Shown here in pieces: positions 45,353 through 59,599 of a DNA stretch of 64,000 bases. The notes beneath the pieces were generated by a model that saw nothing but the letters and a program-made list of their open reading frames with translations, was not told where the DNA came from and did no database searches. Position numbers and translations under genes: made by a program. Origin of the DNA: Chrysomallon squamiferum (taxonomy: Eukaryota; Mollusca; Gastropoda; Neomphalida; Peltospiridae); assembly GCA_012295275.1 (NCBI GenBank), contig CM022677.1, positions 14,953,483-15,017,482 of the forward strand, given 5' to 3'. Numbering within the stretch: the first letter of the stretch is position 1; each line of letters begins with the position of its first letter.

Positions 45353-45888
45353 TAATGACAACAACAAAAACAACAAAAACAACATCAATGACAGTAACAA
45401 TAACAACATTAACAACAACAATAACGACGACAACAAACAATAATAATGATAGTAATGAAAATTAAAAAGCTGCATAGCGTAACAACAATGCGCAATAGGA
45501 TTTAACATAACAACATAAACTAGCACGTTATGACATATTTTAAAATAAACTGTTTATTATAAATGCGAAATTAGCTCACACATTTTGACGTAGTTAAGTA
45601 TAAATAACAGCAATGTTATATAAACAATAACATAACATAAGGTAACATGACAATACTAATAACAAAGCAATAGCACATATTACAAAATGGTATAACTTGA
45701 CTAAGCATATCATCACATAACTAAGTCATTGTTTACAAGTTTATAAAACATAACAGTATAAATATGTATAAATGTATACAATATAAACAAAATAGATTTG
45801 TAAAATGTATATATAATAACATAAAATAAAATTTCATCAACATAATACAAAACAAGTAACTAAGATAAATATTAATAAATGAACACAG

Positions 45889-47376
45889 GTCCGTGGTCTG
45901 ACAGAAAACAAGAAGAAATGTTAGAAGAATATTTTACACTGGATAAAAAACAAACTTGGTGGGAGGCAGCGTATTCTGGCTGTGACGAGGCAGGAGGCAG
46001 ACTCGTTGTTCATCATTCTGATTTAGACTATGACAAACTTTTTTCTGTAATGGAAAAAGACACAAACTATTGGGTAGGAGCTTTAGAGACGTTTACACCG
46101 TGGATGTGGACTGGTGAGTTTTTTCTTATTTATAATTTCGATTTTATTTAGAAAAGAAATAAATGTTTAATGTTTTATGTAAGTTTTTCTTTATAAACTG
46201 TTCATTATCTAAGACGTCAGCATTAACAACAAAATCACTAATTTTGTTGTTGTTATTCTTTTCAGAGACAAATGAAAAATTATTCCAGTACGTTGGAGAT
46301 ATCGATGTTGGGAGTTTGAGTAGTAAATACACAATACAAGACAATGATGCTTTTAAATGCTTCCAGCAATGCAAACCGAGAAATGGAAAAATTGGTTTAC
46401 AGGTTGGTAAATTCTTCTCTTCATAAAGACTGAATTTAAAACAAAAAATGTTAAATTATATACTTGTTTTATATTACCTGAATCACACACAGACAAATGG
46501 GACACACAGACAGGTGTACTTCTACTATTAAACTGTCACTGCGGCAACCACTGCTTCATCTTTTTCTACTACTACTATTGCCACTTCTACCACTACTACA
46601 ACCACTGTTGTTCTTGTTCTTCTTATTATTATTGTTATTTTTATTGTTATTGTTGTTGTGTACATAATACAATAACAATTACAAACTGATTTGCGCATAC
46701 TTCTGGGATTTTTATTTTATTATTGTTATTTATTTTTATATTTATTTATTATTATTATATTTATTATTATTATTTATTTATTTTTATTTATTTATTTATT
46801 TGTTTACTTTGTGTTTTGTAGGGAAAGCAGTGTTACTGTAAAATCTCTGACACAGCAAGTACTGTGAAGTCAACTACAAAACGAGTTCGATGTGCAGGGA
46901 CATATGAAGAATACTGCGGAGGACGAAATACAATTTCTATTTATAGAATAGGTGACACTAACAACTTTAACATCATTTTCAAAAGATTTATCTTTGATAT
47001 AGTATTTTATTAACGTCACTAGGTATAAGTTTGAGATTTTGAATGAATAAACAAACGAATGCTTGAATGTATGAACAAATTAATGAATGATTGAATGAAG
47101 ACTCAGGTCAGAATGCATCGATGTAGTGATAATTATAATAATAAATAAATCACTTCATTACAGATCTTCCGTCTTCAGTTACAATCGACGACAGCGCTGA
47201 CGGAATCAACCGCTGCGGCTACGTCAAGCTCAATTCTGACAATTTTACAATTGGTTTTCAAAACTGTGACAGCTACAAAGCATATACACTTTATACAAGT
47301 AATAGTTTTAACAAAGTTCAAATATCTAATAAATAAAGAAATAAATAATCTGATAATGATGATGCTGCTGTGCTGG

Positions 47377-47417
<41 letters not shown>

Positions 47418-47466
47418 ATGATTATTATTATTATTATTATTATTATTATTGTTATTATTATTATTA

Positions 47467-47536
<70 letters not shown>

Positions 47537-48467
47537 AGAACGATATAATATCATAAATGAAATAAATTGAAATATTCCTTCATTACAACATTATATTCAT
47601 TATCTCTTTTTAGATTACTGCTGGAATTCTAAAACTTGTGTTTCACAGCGGAGGATGTCATGGAACTATGCAAGCAGACATTTTGACATGTTTAAAGTAA
47701 GCAGCAGTACAGTCTCATCACTGCAGAATCTGCTACAAACAAATCTTTACTACTGGATTGGACTCCACAGAGATGTCAAACTGCTGTGGATTGATGGTAA
47801 ATTGTAGTCAGAAATGTGTATACATCTTGTGTTGTGTTTGTGTGGAAGTATGTGTTTGGGTCTTTGTGTGTTAATTATATTTATTTGTTTCATGTTGTTG
47901 ATAATCTTTATTTAATTGATGTTCGTATTGCTATTGAAAGCGACAACGGATAGACATTCAGTATTTATTGTTAGTTCTTCCTCTGTATAAAACAAAATTC
48001 TAACGTACTTTTTTTTAAATCTTGCAGGTAGTGTAGTATCGTTTCAGAAACCAGTTTCAGAAGGTGATCTTAAAATGTTGGTCTGGTTTACTGAAAATAA
48101 CAGATTATATTACAGTTACAAATCAGACCAAAAGACCGCAGCTATTTGTCAGAAATGTAAGTATAAAACAACATGGTAAAACAATTTGTTACAAAGTTGA
48201 TTTGTTTATTAATTAGTAAGAATTATAGAAAAAGAGACCCATATACAAATATGTATATCTCTAGGTTAGTCTTTGTATATTTGTATGTACATATTTTGTA
48301 TATGTGACTGTATGTAGTATAGACATACAAACCTTTTCGATAAAATAAATAATAATAACGTCTTCTAGAGTCAATATTTTGTATATTTACAGATAATGTA
48401 ACTATACCAGGGGAGATAATTCCAACAAACCAATCCACTGAGACACAAAATCCATCAAACAAGTCAG
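45889..48467 (+). pseudogene. Copy 5: CTLD-WSC-CTLD receptor, exons 2-8, no signal or membrane exon
   Basis: Exons: 45889-46113 half lectin-like domain; 46266-46402 and 46822-46951 WSC; 47164-47298; 47614-47796 and 48028-48156 second lectin-like domain; 48393-48467 stalk. All are open and in consistent phase. The donor of the fifth family exon is ACAA|GTAATA where other copies have ACAG, a weaker site. There is no exon 1 because of the inversion breakpoint. The membrane and tail exons should follow at about 680 and 1250 nt, but the N run starts 334 nt after the stalk exon. Exon 8 could in principle splice in frame to the membrane exon of copy 6 at 58634. Confidence 0.72.
47370..47535. repeat. 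(CTG)n followed by (ATG)n/(ATT)n microsatellite in copy 5
   Basis: CTG, ATG and ATT runs follow one another in the intron before the second lectin-like domain. The Ile-repeat frames on both strands are artefacts of them. Confidence 0.9.
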
Positions 48468-48800
48468 GTCAGTTTTAATTTTACTATTTTATTAACAGAT
48501 TTATTTAACTAAATTTAATTTACTAGATATATTTGACTAGAATTTATTAATTTTTTTTATGATTTATTTATTTACTTGTTTCAGTTTATTAGATTTAAGT
48601 TTCTAGTTATTATTTACTAGATTTATTTACTAATTGTATTCCCTAAATTTATCTTATTGGTTTTATGACTAGTATTCATTTACTAGATTTGTTTAAGTTA
48701 ATTGTTTATTTATTTTTTATTTTATACCCAAGTAGTTTTCCTTGTGCTAGATGGTTTACATTTGTCTTACAAGGATTGGTTTTAATTATTTCGAACTCTG

Positions 48801-49000
48801 NNNNNNNNNNNNNNNNNNNNNNNNNNNNNNNNNNNNNNNNNNNNNNNNNNNNNNNNNNNNNNNNNNNNNNNNNNNNNNNNNNNNNNNNNNNNNNNNNNNN
48901 NNNNNNNNNNNNNNNNNNNNNNNNNNNNNNNNNNNNNNNNNNNNNNNNNNNNNNNNNNNNNNNNNNNNNNNNNNNNNNNNNNNNNNNNNNNNNNNNNNNN
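48801..49000. other. Assembly gap (200 N)
   Basis: A run of exactly 200 Ns. The flank before it matches copy 4 near 41690 and the flank after it resembles 3' flanks of the family, so about 1.8 kb or more of gene sequence is probably missing, not 200 bp. Confidence 0.95.
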
Positions 49001-49384
49001 TATTATTATAGTATTATTAATGTATGATATTATTATTATTATTTCTATTTGTGGTACGTTACTTGTGTGTTGTTATTATTATTACTATTATTATTATTAT
49101 TATTATTACTATTATTAGTATTAGTATTGAGTTATTATTACTAAAACCATGTTAACAGTATCTCATGTCACAGTTTATTTTTCTTTGTTTTGATGTTATT
49201 TATTTCATTTTGTTGTTGTTGTTGTTGATATATGTTTTTATTTTTAAAAACAATGTTAGCATTATCTGATACGAGATTTTATTATTATTATTATTAATAT
49301 TACTATTATCATCATTATTATTATTTGTATTATTACTATTACTGTTATTATTTGTAATTATTATTATTATTATTATTATTATTA

Positions 49385-49416
<32 letters not shown>

Positions 49417-51183
49417 TATCCTGTATTAAAAGTGCTTCATAAAATTTTTTGTTTGATTTTTTAATTAATTTTTGTTATTTATTTATTTAAATGTTGTTAT
49501 TTATGTTTGTTGTGTTGTTGTTTAAAACCCGATGTTAATAGTGTGTCTAACACTGCTTTTATAGTTTGCATTATTTGGCGTATTATTATTTTTGCGTAGT
49601 ATTTTTATAGTTATACTTTATCCCAACATGTTATTGAACTTTTTCTTCATTGCGATTTATTTTTGCTTTATTTCTGGGTTATGTGAAATCTGTTCTTACA
49701 CTAGCATTTTAAGTATTAATCTGCATTGATGCAAAGTTTGTCTCTTGAAGGAAATGTTTTCTCAAATCAGCGTTAACAGTGTCTCATACCACCTTTTTTT
49801 TTTTTTCTATTGTTATCATTTGTTATTTTTTATTATTTATATATGTTTGTTTGTTTTATTATGATTTTTCTTATTGTTATAAAGGATAAAGGAAACTTTA
49901 TTCCAAATTCGAAAGCCTCAATTCCAATTGGGATGCGTCACAGTTTCCAACAGATGTAGCAATCACAAACCTTACACAAATTTATTACAAAAACTATATT
50001 ATATAAAATACCTGAAGACAATCTGTGTATCTGTGCATGTGTATGTTTGTCTCTGTGTGTGTCTCTAAGTGTTTGTATATATAGTAAAATAATAAATGAA
50101 AAACATTACAGTTGAAAAGAATATATATCTTTATATTACATTATTTTATATTATATACCTATTCTATATAATCAGCTAAGTATATTTTAATAGTTTATTT
50201 TAATAATTATTCATATACGTTTTGCATTATCAGTTTCGAACTCAAAAGTCTGTTTTATACTAACATTTTTTCTATTATTAACTTTATTGATATACAGCTA
50301 ACCTGGTTACTATTCAAATGGATAATCCGTATATTTCTTGTTCTATTTGACATTTTAACGATTGATTTACTTTCTGTTTGAATAAAACTTGGATAACTGG
50401 AAAATCTGAAGTCTTATCTTTGTGTTTTATTGCACAAGTGTTACTTTCTAGTGTGAAGAAAAAGTTTAATCTCAGTTGAAGGTACACTAGGATAGCGACC
50501 ATTTTGTTCTGTTTCTCTGAACGGGTATCACTAACATCGTTCATACACTACTTGTTACGTTCTCGAGGTTTTGTCTACGAGTTTTCTTCATGTAAACAGC
50601 CTCGACAAAACACAAATCAAATATCTTAGTTTCATTTCTTTGTCCAGTATAAAAGGTTTTGTCACACACACAAATACACGCACACGCACACGGTGTCTTT
50701 CTAGAGGTATATTCGTGTTTATGTGGTTTATATTATTTTACATTTTCAGCATCTGAACATTCTAAAAGTTGATTTTCAAGAACCTAGGTTTACCACAGCT
50801 TTGTTTTTGTTTTTCACAAAAATAAATTCAGGTCCAAACATTTCTAGCTGCATTCACTGAAGTCAGACTTTGAGAGGGACGGAAACTCTCTAAGTGAGGG
50901 AAATACAACTGTGAAACTTAGTGTAATGTAATATATTAATTTTATTTTAACTGTTTTGTGAGACAATTGTTCTTGATATTTCACCATATTGGCATGATTG
51001 CTTTTGAGGCTTCACAGACTGGGTCCATCAGAAAAAACAAAAAAAAAAAACAGTCTGAAGTTTCAGTTAATTGATTACAACAAAAACAGCAAAAGTTTAA
51101 CTAACACAGTGACTGTCATCTCAAACCATTATTATCAGTCACATATTTCTCACAAGATCAAATATATTTAATTGTAAAATTTA

Positions 51184-51219
<36 letters not shown>

Positions 51220-53790
51220 GAAGAAGAAGAAGAAGAAGAAGAAGAAGAAGAAGAAGCAGAAAAATGAAAATGACAACATTGATGATGATGATGATAACAA
51301 TAACAACGTATTAGTGACATTAATAACAATGGGAGGAAAAAAGAAAGAACAAGAAAGATAAAATGTGACATTAACACACAGGAGATATTATTATGACGTA
51401 GGTGACAACCATATTATGTAACTGTGTGTGTGTATTCTCCGCTATTTGTCGATCTGCGCTATTTTAAGACTGCGCTGCGCATTCTAATGATCGGTAAAAC
51501 TCGCGATATTCTCGAGATCACTTCGAGTCAAACCAGCTACACTCGTGCTAAGAGTTAAACTGCATGTTTCACTAGAGACAGCACATCATTATTAAATAAA
51601 ATAAACAGTGTAAACCTGAACTGGAAAATTTTATTTTTATTTGTGACATCCTGTGAATTTGAAGTGCATATTTTTCAAAATTAAACTAATATAAAACGTG
51701 TGGCCTAATTTACATTGACCTGTAAATTGAATACAAACACATTTTGTGTCTAAAATCAAGGATATTTAAAGATAATGTCACAGGATATAACTAAATAAAT
51801 AACTTAAAAACCCCAAAATATGTAAAATTAAAAGTTCAGAACATCAGTTTTAAAACTAATGACAAGTTTCTACTGAGATTTTGAAATATATTATTTATCA
51901 TAAATTTAGTAATAAAACGTGGTGAGTACAAAAATGTGACAAAACACGTTGTTATCTTATTGCTACCTGGGAGACCTGACATTCGTCAACTTCAAAGTTT
52001 CTAGTTTAACAAAGTGAAACAAGTAATAATAGTAGTATGTAGTATGACTGAAATCACTAAATATAAACAACAGAAGCGACTTTTATTTTGTAATAAACAA
52101 TCTTCAAATGAAAATCACAGAACAGGCAAGCAGAATTATACACTGAATGAATTTACAGTATTTATCTGCAGACAAATATTGCTTTTATTTACCTGTACGA
52201 TACAAATTTTAAAAATACATTAACTACATTACAGGTAGACCTTAGACAGCTGTGAAGATAATCTAAATTAATTACAGCTGTTTGTTTAATTAAAATATTA
52301 ACATTCTCTGTATGACTGAGTGTTATAAAACTGAGATATACTACTTGTGTAATAGTCTGTCCCAGTTAATACCCACCCAGATTTTTTATGTTTCAAAATC
52401 ATTCTGTCAGAAAAACAACTGCTTTCCATTATTTATATTGCACAGATCTTCAGTCATTGGAAATTAGTGATAAAATGATATGTTTGTAACCAACCAACAC
52501 TACATAAGTGCTTGAAATTTACAAACTTAATTGTTTTAAAACAAATATGACAACAGGTGAAAAAGGTGCTTTTTTTTGTTTGTTTTGTGGGGTTTTATAC
52601 AAAATGTCTTGTACTTATCAGCTTTGCAAAAACTGAAGTAGACACTGGTTTTTGAATCTAATATTGTCTGTTCTCTTTGTAAACTTATGTGGTCAGCCTG
52701 AAAATTAGCTGGAAACACGTGTTTATGAAAACAGACTGGAAAAACACAGTGTATGTGAAAATAAGCTGTGAATACGTCTACATGAAAATAAGCTGTGAAT
52801 ACGTCTACATAAAAATAAACTGTGAATACGTCTGCATGAAAATAAGCTGTGAATATGTCTACATGAAAATCAGCTTTGAAAACGTCTACAATGAAAATAA
52901 GCTGTGAATATGTCTACATGAAAATCAGCTTTGAAAACGTCTACATGAAAATAAGCTGTGAATACGTCTACATGAAAATAAGCTGAGAATACGTCTACAT
53001 GAAAATAAGCTGTGAATATGTTTATATAAAAATAAGCCGTGAATACGTCTGCATGAAAATAAGTTGTAAATATGTCTACATGAAAATAAGCTGAGAATAC
53101 GTCTACATGAAAATAAGCTATGGATATGAGTGTTTATATGAAAATTAGCTTGGAATAGCCGTAAATATGAAAATATGTTATGAAAATTGTGTTTCTGGAA
53201 AGAAGTTGAAATTATGTATGTGTCTAATGAAACTAACTTCGGAAGATGTGAAAATGAATTGGGAACAGATGTTGTATGAAAATAAATCGAGCATGTTTTG
53301 TTTTCTGTGTGTCTGTACGTGGATGTGACTAGATGTGTGTATGTATACATATATGTATGTATTTATTTGTAACTGCATACATGCATGGAGTTGTGTATGG
53401 ATTTATGCATGTATGGATTTATATATTGTGTATATATTTATATACGTTATGTTTGTATACGTTACGTATATATATTTGATTAATATATCTCTATGTATGT
53501 ATATATGCATGTTTGTAAGGATGCTTACATGCATGTATGTATTATATGTATTTGTGTATGTATGCCTTATATTTGAATGTATGTTTGTATGTATTTATGT
53601 AATTCATACAACTTACATTAGTAAAAAAGCGACGATGTCATATAATTATACCAACACAAAACGACAAACAGTGTATTCTGTAACCTAAGTACCCATTCAC
53701 TCATTAACTTTTATTGTGAGGCTGCTAGCTGTCTGTGTTTAGCTGAACCTTTCAGGCTGACAAGTTTTTTAGTTGACAGTTGTGACTCTG
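49001..53790. other. Intergenic unit between copies 5 and 6, no gene recognised
   Basis: 49001-50440 is family 3' flank with ATT-rich tracts. 50440-50580 holds the CGACCATTTTGTTC block. 50580-52720 is the inverted counterpart of 9840-12770. 52735-53160 is the 27-bp minisatellite. 53330-53610 is TATG-type simple sequence. Confidence 0.6.
52735..53160. repeat. 27-bp minisatellite, second array
   Basis: Diverged copies of AAAATAAGCTGTGAATACGT plus CTACATG, the reverse complement of the array at 9420-9790. The Tyr/Met/Lys-repeat frame is an artefact. Confidence 0.85.
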
Positions 53791-53794
53791 ACCT

Positions 53795-53855
53795 GTTTTC
53801 CTCTTTCAGTTAATATCTACTTCCTGAGCGATTTTACCAAAAATTCTTTTATATC
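53795..53855 (+). promoter_or_regulatory. Promoter remnant of copy 6
   Basis: The CTGTTTTCCTCTTTCAGTTA block, ACTTCCT and a TTTTATATCG element are kept in order ahead of the broken exon 1, at the same spacing as in copies 2 and 3. Confidence 0.45.
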
Positions 53856-54714
53856 GTGTTGCATATGCAGTTTCGTAAATAATAGTAAAAGGAGTGTTTA
53901 CAAAAAGAAATAATGAACTTAGTAACAGCAGTGATTGTTTAAAGATCTACAATCAGACAGCAGGTGCAGAAAGACTAAGTGAGTTTATTAGCTATTTAAA
54001 TTTATTTTAATTTGTTTTCAAGTCTTTTCAAAATGTGTTTAGTTGACAAGCTAAAATTTTAAACTGTATTGTTTAGTGATACTTAGTGAATGCTCGCTGT
54101 CAAATTTAATAACTCACAGGAAAACAATAACAACATGTGTTTAAGAACAGTTGTGACACGAACGACAACAACAATAATAATGTTTAACAACACCAAGATC
54201 AACAATAAAAGAAACTGTGTAAACAAAGTTGACTATAATGATAGTGATTAAAATGAAATAGCTACATGGTGTAACAACAAAAAGATAATACAATTTAACT
54301 TAGAGTTTCAACTTAAGATGACATTGTCTTAACATACAGTGTGTTTAACATTAATTAATAACATAAAATGAGGTTTTAACAGTATTTTTTAAAAATAAAC
54401 TCCTTACTATAAACTGCTAAAGTACAGTGTTTATGTAATTATTTTAATATTTTGTTTTTATAATCCTTCAAATTCATTTTAGCATTTTGTGTTTCGTTGA
54501 ACTAACTTTATTCTGATACATTAAACCTCGCTGCTATTCAAATGGATCATCCAGTATATCGATATATTTTTTACATCATATAAACAATCTCCTCGTTAAA
54601 AATTAAGTATCTTAGTTTCATTTTGTTTGTCCTAATAAAAGTTTTGTCACCCGAAAAAAATACAAAACATCATGAAAAATGTATAATAATACTAGCAATA
54701 AAATTTAGATAACC

Positions 54715-55645
54715 CGTTCTAACGCTAACCCTAACCCTAATCCTAAACATAACCTTACCCTTAAATTAATTTGCTCAGTTTCTAAAACTAATCCTAGACA
54801 AGTCAGGAACATTAATTCTTATTTAAGGCTTATTTGATTAATTAGTTTACACTCATTATATTTGAAAATCTTCAAACAGAAGTTTTTAAATTTTTAATAA
54901 CCCTTTAATGATGTTTAACCCTAATCCTAACCCTAACAAACATCCCAACCTCACCTTCAAAACTAATTCTACAAAAACTGCAACATTAATTCTTTTACTA
55001 TGGCTACTTGTTAATAACTACAATATTATTTCTGATCAAACAACCATTTCACTTGTAATAAAATGTAAAAGACACTAAAGATAATAAGGCTAACCTAACT
55101 TAGAACCTCTCTAACCCTAACCCTAACTCAGTTTTAAAAATTAATCCTACAGGTCAAAACATTAATTCTTGTACTAAGGCTAATTCTTATCATGTTAAAA
55201 TCATTTCTTTGATGAGCATAACATTTCTAATATATATATATATATATATACCCTACATCTATATATAAAATAAAAAACTAACTCAGTTTCTAAAAAAATC
55301 CTAACCGTCAGCAACATTAATTCTTGTAATAAGGATAATTCTTATCAAAATGAAACATATTATTTTTTGAGATAAACATAACAAATGGTAATAAAACTCA
55401 TGTAAACCTTGTTCTATTTCAGGTCCCTAACTGACAACACTAACAAAACCTAACCCTAGGTCAGCATCGAGTTCTAAACCTGGATAAAAAACAAACATTA
55501 ATTCTGGGATTCTAAGTCTGGCTTGCCAAGGCTTCACAGACTCATATTGTTCATCACATTAAAACTTGTAATAAAAAACAAACCCTTCTCTAATGGAAGA
55601 AGACAAAGACTAACCTAAGGCTAACCCCTAACCCTAACCCTAAGG
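54715..55645. repeat. Degenerate tandem repeat with interstitial telomere-like CCCTAA motifs
   Basis: Units of roughly 170-200 bp start near 54722, 54912, 55108, 55285 and 55445. Each has one to three CTAACC(C) hexamers followed by AAWTAATCCTA ... ACATTAATTCTTGTAMTAAGGMTAAT. A further hexamer cluster ends the array at 55618-55645. It sits where exons 2-3 of copy 6 should be. An (AT)n tract lies at about 55231-55250. Confidence 0.8.
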
Positions 55646-55984
55646 CTAAAACACTGGATTTAAAACAAAAAGTGTTAAATATATACTTGTTTTTATGTTA
55701 CGTGAATCATAAACATAAAACTGGACACACAGACAGGTATACTTCTAATTAAACTGTCACTGCGGCAACCACTGCTTCATCTTGTTCTAAACCACTATTA
55801 CCACTTCTATAACTACTACTACCACTGTTGTTCTTGTTCTTATTATTATGATTGTTCGTGTTGTTGTTGTTCTAGTTGTTGTTTCATATCACAATAAAAA
55901 TTAAAACTCATTTTCCATACTTCTGAGATTTTTGTTGTTTGATTATTGTTATTGAATACTCAATACAAGACATTTATTTTATTT

Positions 55985-55997
55985 GTTTATTATTATT

Positions 55998-56038
<41 letters not shown>

Positions 56039-56106
56039 TATTATTATTATTATTATTATTGTTATTATTATTATCATTATTATTATCATCATCATCATCA
56101 TCATCA

Positions 56107-56170
<64 letters not shown>

Positions 56171-56210
56171 TTTGTTTATTTATTTATTTATTTACTTACT
56201 TTCTGTTTTG
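55985..56210. repeat. (ATC)n/(ATT)n/(TTTA)n compound microsatellite before exon 4 of copy 6
   Basis: Simple sequence fills the intron up to the TTTTGTAG acceptor at 56213. The Ser-, His- and Ile-repeat frames are artefacts. Confidence 0.95.
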
Positions 56211-56779
56211 TAGGGAAAGCAGTGTTACTGTAAAATCTCTGACACAGCAAGTCCTGTGAAGTCAACTACAAAACGAGTTCGATGTGCAGGGACATATGAA
56301 GAATACTGCGGAGGACGAAATACAATTTCTATTTATAGAACAGGTGACACTAATAACTTTAACAATTTTTAAAATATTTTTTTTTTTTTTGTATATGATT
56401 TTATTAACATGAATAGAATAAGCGAATGTGTGAATATATGGAGGTACGAATGAATGAATGAACGAATGCCCAAATGGACGAACAGATAAATAAATCAATG
56501 AATGTATAGAGTCTGGAATCAATATGCATCGATATAGTGATCATTATAACAATATATAAATTACTTCATTACAGATCTTCCGTCTTCAGTTACAATCGAC
56601 GACAGCGCTGACGGAATCAACCTCTGCGGCTACGTCAAGTTCAATTCTGACAATTTTACAATTGGTTTTCAAAACTGTGACAGCTACAGAGCATATACAC
56701 TTTATACAGGTAATAGTTTTAACAAAGTTCAAATAAATAAATAAATAATAAGATTATGATGATGATGATTATATGATTA

Positions 56780-56841
<62 letters not shown>

Positions 56842-57655
56842 GAAGAATAATGTAATATAGAAATAAAATAAAATGAAATTTTCCTTCATTACAACATCAT
56901 TTTCATTATCTGTTTTTAGATTGTTACTGGGATTCTGAAACTTGTATTTCATGGCGGAGGATGTCATGGAACTATGCAAGCAGACATTTTGACATGTTTA
57001 AAGTAAGCAGCAGTACAGTCTCATCACTGCAGAATCTGCTACAAACAAATCTTTACTACTGGATTGGACTCCACAGAGATGTCAAACTGCTGTGGATTGA
57101 TGGTAAATTGTAAACACAAATGTGTATACGTGTTGTGTTTGTTTGTGTGGAAGTATGTGTTTATTTCTTAGTGTGTTAGTTATATTAATTTGTTTGGTGT
57201 TGTTGATAATCTTTAGTTAATTGATGTTCGTGTTGCTGCTGAAAGCGACAAAGAATAGGTATTCAGTATCTGTTATTACTTCTTCCTCTGTGTAAAACAA
57301 ATTTCTAACACACTTGTTTTAAATATTGCAGGTAGTGTGGCATCGTTTCAGAAACCAGTTTCAGGAGTTGATCTTAAAAGGATGGTATGGTTTACTGAAA
57401 ATAACAAATTATATTACAATTACAAATCAGACCAAACAAATCCAGCTATTTGTCAGAAATGTAAGTATAAAACAACACAGTAAAACAAATTGTTAAAAAG
57501 TCGATTTGTTTATCAATTAATAAGAATTATAGAAAAAGAGACCCATATACAAATATGTATATCTCTAGGTTAGTGTTTTTATGTTTGTATGTGCATATTT
57601 TGTATATATAACTGTATGTAGTATACACGTATTATGGCATATATATGTGTGTATG

Positions 57656-57686
<31 letters not shown>

Positions 57687-59599
57687 TGAAATAATAAATC
57701 TTCTAATTTCAAAACCAGTTATCTATAATTTATAATATAATACTCTACTACTACTACTACTACTACTACTACTAATAATAGTAATAATAATAAGAAGAAT
57801 CAAATTAAAAGAAGACATACAAACTTTTTTGATAAAAAAATAAAAAAATAACGTCTTCTAGAGTCAATATTTTGTATATTTATAGATAATGTAACTACAC
57901 CAGGGGAGATAATTCCAACAAAACAGTCCACTGAGACACAACATCCATCAAACAAGTCAGGTTAGTTTTAATTTTACTATTTTTTTTTTTAACTTAACAT
58001 ATTTATTTGACTAAATTTAATTTACTAGATATATTTGACTAGATTTTATTTATTTGTTTTATGATTTATTTATTTACTTGTTTCAGTTTATTAGATTTAA
58101 TTTTCTAGTTTTTAATGTAATAGATTTATGTACAACTTTTACTAAATGTAATTCTTAATTTTAATTTACTACATTTATTTACTACTTTTAATTCCCTAAA
58201 TTTATTTTATTTATTTTATGACTAGTATTCATTTACTAGATTTGTTTATATTAATTAAGTTTATTTATTTTTATTTTTATACCCAGTTTCTGTGTGCTAG
58301 ATGGCTTATTTAATTTACAAGGATTATTTTAATTTACTAACTCTGCTTTGCTAGCTTTGTGTTAATTTACTAGATTTATTCTGCTAATCTTATTAAAATT
58401 AATTACATATATTTTCATTCTTTTAATTATTCTTTAATTATTCCTCTTTTTCTTAACTTAGTCATTTATTTTATGTGTTAAAATTACAAAATGGTTTCAG
58501 TAATAAGTAAAAAAAATAATAAAAATAAAATATATAGATACATACATACATACACACATATACATACATACAAACATTTACATAGTTAATTGTTCTTAGG
58601 TTAAATTCAATGTTATTATATGATTATTTTCAGCATCTGTTGGTGGTGGTGTCGCTGCTGTTGTACTGGTTTTGGTCGTCATTGTTGTCGTTGTAGTCTG
58701 GTCTAGACGGTGAGAATTTGCTGTAAACAAACATCAAATAAAATAATGAGATTGATGAAAGAGAAAAACAAAAAACAAATAGCACAAATATGAAAGTAAA
58801 AATAGAGAAGGTAAACCAATGAATGAATGAAACAGAAAGAAAAGTTATGTGTTCTTGTTTATGTTTGTTACAAAAGCTAAAACAAAAGAAAGATAAGAGA
58901 CAGAAAGATATAAACGAAAGAAAAAAAAAATATATATATGAATGAAAGATAGAAAGACAAGAAAGATTTAAAAATGACATCAATAAAAGAAAGAGAAAAA
59001 GGTATGAAAGAATGAGAAGAACATGAATGAAAGAAAGAAAGAAAGAAAGAAAGAAAGAAGGTATGAAACAAAGGAAAAGATTAATTTGAAATTTAAAATA
59101 GTTTTTCCTTTGAATTATCAGAGTCGTCACGACAGAAACTCATATAATAAAACTAACTTAGTATTTCACAGTTTAAATTTAAATAATGTCTTCATTTTTC
59201 AGAACACGTCGCTTTTGTTTTAAAATAAGGAAATTAACAGAATCAAGAATTAATTTTAACAAAAGAAACAATGAAATCAGCTCTGCTGAAGATTTACAAC
59301 GTGGTCACACAAATCCGACTTATGAGATAACAACGACATCGACGTCGGCAGATTATGAATTTGAATCAGAAAATCAAGGAAACCACAGTGTTTACTGCAA
59401 CGTCCCAAACGGAGTTACTATCAACATGGAAAACAGAAATGATAACGACTACGACATCGCAGATGTTAAAGCACTTCCCATTAACAGATCTACTGCTGAC
59501 GACAACGATGGAGATTACGACACAGCGGATATCAAAACTGCAACTACTACAACATCTGAAGTGGACAAATACCTTTCAGGTAGCCATGACGGAGATTAA

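Larger units (their letters stand above)
53913..59599 (+). pseudogene. Copy 6: CTLD-WSC-CTLD receptor lacking exons 2-3, with broken exon 1
   Basis: Exon 1 at 53913-53978 is 66 nt instead of 67; the 1-nt loss puts a TAA after MNLVTAVIV. Exons 2 and 3 are absent; the space at 54700-55640 holds telomere-like tandem repeats, with a short exon-2 relic near 55575-55612. Remaining exons are open: 56214-56343 WSC second half; 56575-56709; 56920-57102 and 57332-57460 second lectin-like domain; 57886-57960 stalk; 58634-58709 membrane helix; 59203-59599 truncated tail with NPTY, YCN, YDIAD and YDTAD, ending SGSHDGD. Sequence after the stop still encodes DIYNHI, DVYNRL and DVYNHL modules in another frame. 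A pseudogene as a stand-alone gene, but its 3' exons could serve transcripts coming from copy 5. Confidence 0.75.

Noticed and set aside
54720-54745. Chromosome end
   Set aside because: The hexamers are few, degenerate and embedded in a longer unit, with family gene sequence on both sides; an interstitial repeat.
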